The translations under genes and the position numbers were made by a program. Shown here piece by piece: positions 1 through 4,659 of a stretch of 5,711 nt of DNA; position 1 is the stretch's first letter, and each line of letters starts with the position of its first letter. This DNA comes from Desulfobulbaceae bacterium (lineage in GTDB: Bacteria; Desulfobacterota; Desulfobulbia; Desulfobulbales; Desulfobulbaceae): contig JALXCX010000253.1 in the NCBI GenBank assembly GCA_026990725.1, positions 1 through 5,711 of the forward strand, written 5' to 3'. The notes below the pieces were generated by a model, which was not told the origin of the DNA, did no database searches, and saw only the letters and a program-made list of their open reading frames with translations.

Positions 1-1
1 C

Positions 2-694
2 CGGATTTATGATGTGGCCAAAAAAAGTAAGGAGGGGATGCGAACCGTTGCCTCGGTTTTTGCCGACAGGTTTTCCGGTTTTCTGGCCCTGGTCATCCTC
101 GGCCTGCTCTCTTCCATTGTTGTGGCCTACCGTTTTCACGAGCCTTTCTTTTTCCTGGGGCCTTTGCTGGTATTGGTCCTCCTGTTTGTGCTGCTGGCGG
201 CCCTGGTGAAACAGACCCCGGTCAGGTTATTTCTCAAGGTGACACGACTGGACCGGTTCGCTACCCTCAAGAGGCTGGTGGATAAGTTTTTTCTCTCCTT
301 TTCCTGTTATGGAGCGGATCGCAGACTTCTGGCCAAGGTCATGATCATCTCTTTTGTCTTTCAGCTCTCCGTTATCTGCATCGTCTATCTGCTGGCCCGT
401 TCACTGCACTCGCATGTGCCCTTTATTTATTTCAGCGCCTTTGTACCGCTCATCGGCCTGATGGAGGTGCTGCCCATCTCCATTAACGGTATCGGCCTGC
501 GGGATGCGGGTTATGTGTTTTTTTTCGGCTGGGCGGGTATGAGCAATATCCAGACCCGGTCACTGGCGCTGTTGTTTCTGGCCATGTCGGTGTGTTATTC
601 TCTTGTCGGCGGCCTGGTCTATCTGTTCAGAATCACATTGGGTTCAATGAAAACGGATCCGACACATTCCTCTTCCTCCATTAATCAGTTGTGA
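2..694 (+). CDS. UPF0104 / lysylphosphatidylglycerol synthase TM-domain family membrane protein, C-terminal part (5' end outside window)
   Basis: This is the last 230 residues of a multispanning inner-membrane protein related to YbhN, AglD and the membrane domain of MprF. The frame is open to the window edge, and the first residues (RIYDVAKKSKEGMRTVASVFADR) match the family's internal loop before the conserved 'asvl-DR-xG' segment, so the GTG at 14 is very probably internal and the gene starts upstream. Hydrophobic segments follow at about residues 24-42, 46-67, 115-134, 142-165 and 182-207. The family hallmark 'LPISINGIGLRDAGYVFFF' lies at roughly residues 155-173. Members are linked to handling or flipping of lipids or lipid-linked sugars, but biochemical roles are known for few. 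A short Ser-rich cytoplasmic-type tail ends the protein. The next gene starts 12 bases downstream and belongs to the same superfamily, so this looks like a tandem pair in one operon. Substrate unknown. Confidence 0.85.
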   Translation, partial: RIYDVAKKSKEGMRTVASVFADRFSGFLALVILGLLSSIVVAYRFHEPFFFLGPLLVLVLLFVLLAALVKQTPVRLFLKVTRLDRFATLKRLVDKFFLSFSCYGADRRLLAKVMIISFVFQLSVICIVYLLARSLHSHVPFIYFSAFVPLIGLMEVLPISINGIGLRDAGYVFFFGWAGMSNIQTRSLALLFLAMSVCYSLVGGLVYLFRITLGSMKTDPTHSSSSINQL

Positions 695-706
695 TTTTAC
701 TCCGTT

Positions 707-2812
707 ATGCCTCTTGCTCTTGACAAAAGGTTTGTGCTCAATATCCTGCTTTCCATGGGGATTTCGCTGCTCCTGATGGGTATTCTGCTGAGTGGTTTGG
801 TCGGTTCCGTCCACCTGGATCTTCTGCCGAAAATCAAAGCCGTTCTTCACCGGACAAGTCTGTTTCTTGTCGGCAGCTATTTTATTGCCGGTCTGGTTCA
901 GGCCTTTTTCCGGGCTGTTCGTTATCGGATTATTCTCCGGGCATCGGAAAAAGAGGTCCCCGGGTTGTTCCATCTGCTACTGGTTTCCATGAGTCGAAAT
1001 ATGTTTGTTGATATGCTTCCGGCAAGGCTGGGTGAACTCAGCTATGTTGCCATGCTCAATAAAGGATTTACCGTGCGGGCCGAGGCCTGTCTCTCTTCAC
1101 TGTCGATCTCTTTTGTCTTTGACCTGATTGCCCTGGCCCTGCTGCTTGGCATGTTGCTCATCTACCAACTGATCGCATCCGAGCTGCAGCCATGGCTTAT
1201 CGGCTCGCTTCTGCTTGTTGTCCTGGTCAGTGGCGGCCTGCTTGTTTTTCTTTTTCCGGTGCTGACTTTTCTGGGCAGGCGGCTTGAACGTTTTAGTCAG
1301 GATGGCCAAAAACTGGTCGGCAAGCTGGCCGGGCTTGTCAGGGAAACGGCTGCCGCCCTCCAGCAGGTACGCGCAAGCGGAATAGTCGTGCCGCTTCTTG
1401 CCCTGTCTCTTGGGGTGCGGTTTACCAAGTACCTTGGTCTGTATCTTCTTTTCCTCGGCGTCGTGCTTCCAAGTTTTAGCACCCTTGTCACCAGTCCCGC
1501 CTCGGTACTCATAACCTTGATCAGCGCTGAAGCTGCAGCCAGTCTGCCGGTACCGGCTTTTATGAGCTTTGGGACCTATGAAGCCGGGGGAGCATTAACC
1601 ATGATTGCCCTGGGCGCGGAAAAGGTTGCTTCGGGTATTATATTGCTGGTTTTGCATATCTGGAGCCAGATTATTGATTATTCTCTGGGAATAACCAGTC
1701 TGGTTCTTTTTTTCTTTGTGGTTTCTCGAAAGCGCAGCCCTGCCGGAGCAGTTCGGCAAACGCAGCCCAGGCGATACATCATTGCTGCGTTGCTTTTTTT
1801 GCTTGCCGGCATTGCTTTTTTTGCCTTTCAGGCCCGCAAAATTATGAAAATGGGGAGTTTTTCCGCCCCACAACCGGGCATTTCCATACCAAGGGGAAAG
1901 GTTGCCTCGGCTGTGCCGCTTTTGAAGAATCTGCATGGATTCGTGGTCTGGTCAAGCAATCGATTCGGTAACCATGATATTGTCATGCTCTCGTTGCCGG
2001 AGCAGAAACTGTCCCGGCTGACCACCAATCCCCATACGGAATATTTTCCCCGGATTTCACCCGAAGGAACACGGATAGTTTTTTGTCGTTCCCAGGTCCC
2101 CTGGGTTTCCCAACGAAATCCTGTCCCATGGGATGTGTATATGTTGGATCTGAAAACGGGAAAGGAACAACTCGTTGTTCGAAATGGAAACGTACCGACC
2201 TGGTCCGAAGATGGGAAAAAAATTCGGTTTCAACGGGGGACCAATCAATTTGTGGAATATGATTTAATTACCGGAAAAGAGACGGTGCTGTTAGAGACGG
2301 GCAAGCAGGGCTTTCTTTCCTCTTCGGTATCATTGGGTGGCCCGGTCTTCAGTGATAAACGGCAGGAAACCGCCGTCACTCTGCGCGGGAGTAAACGGGC
2401 TACAGTGGTGGTTGACCAAGGGAAACATATCCGGCGGGTCGGTGATGGCTGTCAGCTGACCTGGGCCCCTGATTCCAGTTATCTCTACTATGTCGATCAC
2501 GGCGGCAAGATGAAAAATGCGTTTTATAAGGTTGATCCTGATAGCCTGAAGCGTGTGCGCTGGTTTGATTCCCCGACGGAATACAGTCATGAATATTTTC
2601 CCAAGGTTGCCAATACCGGTAATTTTCTGGTATATGGTGCCAGCACCGGCGCCCATGAACATGATCGGGCCGATTATGAAATTTTTCTCTGGCGGATAGG
2701 CACTCCCGCCGGTGAGGCAGTGCGCCTCAGCTATCATACCGGCAATGACTGCTGGCCTGATATATATTTACGCCTGAACGCTCAGGTCAGATTACAACAA
2801 TCCAACAAGTAA
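707..2812 (+). CDS. UPF0104-like membrane domain fused to an extracytoplasmic TolB/PD40-type beta-propeller
   Basis: This 701-residue protein has two parts. Residues 1-340 are a multispanning membrane domain of the lysylphosphatidylglycerol synthase TM type. Its hallmarks are 'RNMFVDMLPARLGELSYV' at about 97-114 and 'SFGTYEAGGAL' at 287-297, and hydrophobic segments run at about 11-34, 52-68, 132-157, 163-188, 226-252, 262-285 and 309-340. After a basic linker comes one more membrane helix (about 357-375). Residues 410-695 look like a beta-propeller with PD40/TolB-like blades: 'TEYFPRISPEGTRIVF' near 444, 'VPTWSEDGKKIRF' near 496, 'LTWAPDSSYLYYVD' near 584 and 'HEYFPKVANTGNFLVYG' near 628. 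The last helix would place the propeller in the periplasm, where it may bind a glycan, lipid or partner protein (inference). Family members are usually about 300-350 residues, so the C-terminal half is an addition. ATG 707 has no clear Shine-Dalgarno, so translation is probably coupled to the upstream gene; GTG 734 and ATG 755 are in-frame alternatives. The glycosyltransferase gene follows after 15 bases. Confidence 0.85.
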   Translation: MPLALDKRFVLNILLSMGISLLLMGILLSGLVGSVHLDLLPKIKAVLHRTSLFLVGSYFIAGLVQAFFRAVRYRIILRASEKEVPGLFHLLLVSMSRNMFVDMLPARLGELSYVAMLNKGFTVRAEACLSSLSISFVFDLIALALLLGMLLIYQLIASELQPWLIGSLLLVVLVSGGLLVFLFPVLTFLGRRLERFSQDGQKLVGKLAGLVRETAAALQQVRASGIVVPLLALSLGVRFTKYLGLYLLFLGVVLPSFSTLVTSPASVLITLISAEAAASLPVPAFMSFGTYEAGGALTMIALGAEKVASGIILLVLHIWSQIIDYSLGITSLVLFFFVVSRKRSPAGAVRQTQPRRYIIAALLFLLAGIAFFAFQARKIMKMGSFSAPQPGISIPRGKVASAVPLLKNLHGFVVWSSNRFGNHDIVMLSLPEQKLSRLTTNPHTEYFPRISPEGTRIVFCRSQVPWVSQRNPVPWDVYMLDLKTGKEQLVVRNGNVPTWSEDGKKIRFQRGTNQFVEYDLITGKETVLLETGKQGFLSSSVSLGGPVFSDKRQETAVTLRGSKRATVVVDQGKHIRRVGDGCQLTWAPDSSYLYYVDHGGKMKNAFYKVDPDSLKRVRWFDSPTEYSHEYFPKVANTGNFLVYGASTGAHEHDRADYEIFLWRIGTPAGEAVRLSYHTGNDCWPDIYLRLNAQVRLQQSNK

Positions 2813-2816
2813 TCCT

Positions 2817-2822
2817 GGAGAG
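2817..2822 (+). promoter_or_regulatory. Shine-Dalgarno GGAGAG that decides the GTG start of the glycosyltransferase
   Basis: GGAGAG ends five bases before GTG 2828. An ATG at 2824-2826 is closer to this site but lies in another frame and reaches a stop after 11 codons, so it is not the start. The GTG begins the family-typical N-terminus MKLSVVIPIYNEE. Confidence 0.75.
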
Positions 2823-2827
2823 AATGC

Positions 2828-3790
2828 GTGAAACTTTCTGTTGTGATTCCCATATATAATGAAGAAGAAAATATTCGTCCTCTGTATGAAGAGTTGAGTG
2901 AGGTGCTGCAGTCCCTTGATCACACGTCTGAAATTGTCTTTGTCGATGATGGTTCCAGTGACCGCAGCCTTGAATTGCTTACCACTATTCAACAGCAGGA
3001 CGAGCGAGTAGTTGTTGTCAGCTTTCGGCGTAATTTTGGTCAGACGGCGGCCATGGCAGCGGGCTTTGATTATGCGACCGGTGACGTGATCGTCACCATG
3101 GATGGGGATATGCAGAATGACCCCCATGACATCCCGGCGCTGCTTGCCAAGATGGAGGAGGGGTATGACCTGGTCAGCGGCTGGCGTTTTAACCGCCAGG
3201 ACGCATTTATCAACCGGAAACTGCCTTCAATGATCGCCAATAAGCTCATCTCCACCGTGACCGGTGTCCATCTCCATGATTATGGATGTACGCTTAAAAT
3301 GTTTCACCGGGAGATTACCAAGGGCATCAGGCTTTATGGAGAGATGCATCGTTTTATTCCGGCAATCGCCTCAGGGATGGGCAGCAGGATCGCCGAGGTC
3401 AAGGTCAATCACCGGCCAAGGCGGTTCGGCACCTCAAAATATGGCATTTCACGAACCCTGCGGGTTATTCTTGACCTGATGACGGTGAAATTTCTCCTGA
3501 GTTATGCCACAAGACCCATCCAGGTATTTGGTATGCTGGGGATAATCAGTGGTTCTCTTGGCTTTTTTATTGCCCTTGTCATGACTATTCAGCGGCAGTT
3601 TTTTGGTATCCCTCTGGGCAACCGCCCCCTCCTTCTCTTGGCTGTCCTACTGATTTTCATGGGGATGCAGTTTGTCTCCATGGGATTGCTTGGCGAACTC
3701 CAGGCCAGGACTTATTTTGAAACCCAGAATAAGCCTATCTATACCGTACGCAGAGTTCTGGGTGGCCAGGACAAAGAAAAAACGGAATGA
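2828..3790 (+). CDS. Family 2 glycosyltransferase, polyprenyl-phosphate sugar synthase type (DPM1/GtrB/ArnC-like)
   Basis: This 320-residue protein transfers a sugar from a nucleotide donor, most likely to a polyprenyl phosphate at the cytoplasmic face of the inner membrane. The GT-A fold is clear: 'SVVIPIYNEEENI' at residues 4-16, 'VDDGSSDRS' at 39-47 (nucleotide binding), 'RRNFGQTAAMAAGFDYATGD' at 67-86, and the metal-binding DxD as 'MDGDMQND' at 91-98. 'YGCTLKMFHREI' (152-163) and 'RRFGTSKYGISRTLRVILDL' (198-217) are typical of the GtrB/ArnC branch. Two membrane helices follow at about 230-254 and 267-291, then a cytoplasmic tail with 'ARTYFETQNKPIYTVRRVLG'. The length fits the family (about 310-330). 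It is the third gene of an apparent operon with two UPF0104-type membrane proteins, which suggests that its lipid-linked product is used or moved by them. The donor sugar (glucose, mannose, undecaprenyl-phosphate-linked Ara4FN or other) cannot be decided from sequence alone. Confidence 0.92.
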   Translation: MKLSVVIPIYNEEENIRPLYEELSEVLQSLDHTSEIVFVDDGSSDRSLELLTTIQQQDERVVVVSFRRNFGQTAAMAAGFDYATGDVIVTMDGDMQNDPHDIPALLAKMEEGYDLVSGWRFNRQDAFINRKLPSMIANKLISTVTGVHLHDYGCTLKMFHREITKGIRLYGEMHRFIPAIASGMGSRIAEVKVNHRPRRFGTSKYGISRTLRVILDLMTVKFLLSYATRPIQVFGMLGIISGSLGFFIALVMTIQRQFFGIPLGNRPLLLLAVLLIFMGMQFVSMGLLGELQARTYFETQNKPIYTVRRVLGGQDKEKTE

Positions 3791-3882
3791 TCCTTTTATG
3801 AAAAGCATCTTTACGTGTCCGGTGTCCAGAATTTTTGAACTCGTTGATGTTACCATGATCATGTCATTTGAAACTGGCTCCC

Positions 3883-3897
3883 TTTGATTGAATCAAA
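3883..3897. promoter_or_regulatory. Perfect 15-base palindrome, possible operator
   Basis: TTTGATTGAATCAAA is two perfect 7-base arms around a single G. As DNA it resembles a dimeric regulator site. The inner TTGAT and ATCAA half-sites match those of FNR/CRP-family sites, but the gap is 3 bases rather than the usual 4. Its centre lies about 46-47 bases before the start that the TATAAT at 3925-3930 would give. No regulator can be named. Confidence 0.35.
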
Positions 3898-3924
3898 TCA
3901 GCAATCTCAGACCTCCCGACCTCA

Positions 3925-3930
3925 TATAAT
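3925..3930 (+). promoter_or_regulatory. Candidate -10 box (TATAAT) in the intergenic region
   Basis: The hexamer matches the sigma-70 -10 consensus exactly, but no good -35 hexamer lies 16-18 bases upstream. Transcription would start near 3937. With the palindrome just upstream this could be an activator-dependent promoter, but a chance TATAAT in AT-rich sequence is also possible. Confidence 0.3.
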
Positions 3931-4085
3931 TGTTTTTTTTCATCACAAACTGGGCTTACCCCCCATTTTTAAACCACGAGGTGACGAATTTAAGATGGAA
4001 TCTGCTGTTCCTTTTTACGGCGACTAACTCAGTTAAATTGCCACTCTTGTTGATGTCATTCTTGCATCCTGTTAACGTCATTCTG

Positions 4086-4137
4086 CTCACCCGGAGGATA
4101 GGGCAACGCTGAGGAGCGACCCGAGCGCCGTGGTGAG
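4086..4137 (+). ncRNA. Candidate structured RNA element of unknown class
   Basis: Three nested helices can be drawn by eye. The outer is CTCACC (4086-4091) with GGTGAG (4132-4137), the middle GGG (4101-4103) with CCC (4120-4122), and the inner CGCT (4107-4110) with AGCG (4115-4118) closing a GAGG loop. A strong terminator follows 14 bases later. The GGGCAA stretch recalls c-di-GMP riboswitches, but the rest of that consensus is absent, and I match it to no known riboswitch or sRNA class. It could also be a member of an intergenic repeat family. Whether it is expressed, and whether as 3' UTR or independent transcript, is unknown. Confidence 0.35.
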
Positions 4138-4151
4138 TGATTCGTGAATGG

Positions 4152-4185
4152 AAGGCCGGGCATATCTTCTATGCCTGGCCTTTTT
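4152..4185 (+). terminator. Rho-independent terminator
   Basis: A 12-base-pair stem, AAGGCCGGGCAT (4152-4163) with ATGCCTGGCCTT (4171-4182), contains one G-U pair, closes a 7-base loop (ATCTTCT) and ends in TTTTT (4181-4185). On the minus strand the stem is not followed by a T tract, so it acts on plus-strand transcripts. Flanking GTGAATGG (4144-4151) and CCATTCAT (4188-4195) could extend the hairpin. It probably ends the glycosyltransferase operon transcript or a small RNA from this region, and shields opgB from read-through. Confidence 0.75.
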
Positions 4186-4201
4186 CCCCATTCATGGATC
4201 C

Positions 4202-4213
4202 TTAATGCATTAA
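4202..4213. repeat. Perfect 12-base palindrome TTAATGCATTAA
   Basis: The two 6-base halves are exact reverse complements. The site lies between the terminator and the IS remnant. It may be an operator or just chance in AT-rich sequence; nothing nearby tells which. Confidence 0.4.
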
Positions 4214-4218
4214 ACCCT

Positions 4219-4245
4219 CTTCCGGCGAGCGGAGCGAACCGGAAG
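4219..4245. repeat. GC-rich inverted repeat (CTTCCGG...CCGGAAG), REP-like or terminator-like
   Basis: Seven-base perfect arms (4219-4225 and 4239-4245) enclose a 13-base loop containing GAGCGGAGCGAA. Neither side carries a convincing T tract, so it is not a standard terminator. It lies 31 bases beyond the transposase stop codon on the minus strand. It could be a dispersed palindromic unit or part of the lost IS end. Confidence 0.4.
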
Positions 4246-4276
4246 TATTCAATTTCCTCTGCTTTTTGGCAGCACT

Positions 4277-4582
4277 TCAATGTATGGTAGCTCTTGAGAA
4301 TACCTCAAAGGGAGTGCGCTTGTCGAGTGCCGAGTGTTTTCTTTCCATGTTGTCGTAGTCGAAATAACGATTCAGCCCATTATACAATATATGTCCATCA
4401 GAGTAAGATTTCGGATAAATATCTTCATACTTTACCGTCCACCAGAGACGTTCAATAAATACATTGTCCAGGGCACGCCCCCGGCCATCCATGCTGATAG
4501 CAATATTTTTATCCAGTAATACTTCTGTAAAATCTTCAGAAGTGAACTGTGCCCCCTGATCAGTGTTGAATATTTCAGGAGT
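4277..4582 (-). pseudogene. IS3-family transposase OrfB, C-terminal remnant
   Basis: The minus strand from 4582 down to the TGA at 4279-4277 encodes 101 residues from the C-terminal half of the retroviral-type integrase (rve) domain of IS3-family OrfB. The frame begins TPEIFNTDQGAQFTSEDF, then 'SMDGRGRALDNVFIERLWWTVKYEDIY', and ends '...HSALDKRTPFEVFSRATIH'. The second catalytic Asp (codon 4559-4561) and the Glu (codon 4451-4453) are separated by 35 residues, the canonical DD(35)E gap, with the conserved Lys seven residues after the Glu. A stop (4583-4585) lies immediately upstream and no family-like sequence continues in another frame. The first Asp, the HTH region, OrfA and the left end are therefore missing. 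An ATG at 4492 gives a 71-residue frame, but that is only an internal Met. The remnant cannot transpose. I could not identify its terminal inverted repeats. Confidence 0.9.
4277..4582 (-). mobile_element. Truncated IS3-family insertion sequence
   Basis: Only the orfB 3' part is recognisable. The exact outer limits are unknown: the break on the opgB side lies close to 4577-4585, where similarity to the family stops. The end beyond 4277 may extend some tens of bases towards 4200. TTCATGGAT occurs at 4191-4199 and again at 4582-4590, on either side of the remnant, which may mark the limits of the inserted or rearranged stretch. Confidence 0.7.
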
Positions 4583-4615
4583 TCATGGATGAATTTTTCA
4601 AATATTAGATTTGAC

Positions 4616-4621
4616 TATAAT
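4616..4621 (+). promoter_or_regulatory. Candidate -10 box of the opgB promoter
   Basis: TATAAT matches the consensus exactly and would place the start near 4628, giving a 5' UTR of about 32 bases. The best -35 candidate is TTTTCA (4595-4600) at a short 15-base spacing. The nearby TTGACT (4611-4616) has no good -10 at 16-18 bases. The promoter begins just after the IS break, so opgB seems to be transcribed on its own. Confidence 0.5.
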
Positions 4622-4645
4622 TCGATATAGTAATTCTACATTTCT

Positions 4646-4650
4646 AAGGA
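4646..4650 (+). promoter_or_regulatory. Shine-Dalgarno AAGGA for opgB
   Basis: AAGGA sits nine bases before ATG 4660. The in-frame TAA at 4645-4647 rules out any earlier start, so this ATG is the first possible and well-supported start. Confidence 0.7.
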
Positions 4651-4659
4651 CAATTTTCG

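Larger units (their letters stand above)
3791..4276. other. Gene-free intergenic stretch with regulatory-looking structure
   Basis: I see no convincing protein gene in these 486 bases. The plus-strand open frame 3930-4112 would start at TTG, has no Shine-Dalgarno and resembles no family. No tRNA or rRNA is visible. The stretch contains a 15-base palindrome (3883-3897), a TATAAT hexamer (3925-3930), two copies of GTCATTCT (4055-4062 and 4077-4084), a nested stem region (4086-4137), a strong terminator (4152-4185), a 12-base palindrome (4202-4213) and a GC-rich hairpin (4219-4245). No strong terminator lies directly after the glycosyltransferase stop, so its transcript may run to 4185. Confidence 0.6.

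Noticed and set aside
14..694. GTG 14 as the true start of the first gene
   Set aside because: The frame is open to the window edge, and residues before and after GTG 14 fit the middle of the UPF0104 family, so the protein must begin upstream.
692..694. UGA as a selenocysteine codon joining the first two genes
   Set aside because: No Cys/Sec-type redox motif surrounds it, I see no SECIS-like hairpin just downstream, and each side makes a complete membrane-domain end or start.
644..973. Minus-strand 109-residue frame, and similar minus-strand frames across 1097-3255
   Set aside because: They lie antisense inside genes with strong family motifs and show low-complexity, Gln/Lys/Asn-rich composition typical of shadow frames.
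3854..3863. CATGATCATG palindrome as an operator
   Set aside because: Ten bases of simple self-complementary sequence with no adjacent promoter signal; chance is likely.
3930..4112. 60-residue plus-strand frame in the intergenic region
   Set aside because: TTG start, no Shine-Dalgarno, no family resemblance, and it runs into the structured GC-rich element.
4086..4137. c-di-GMP-I (GEMM) riboswitch
   Set aside because: Only the GGGCAA segment agrees; the conserved GGGACGCAAAGCC part and the tetraloop-receptor pattern are not there.
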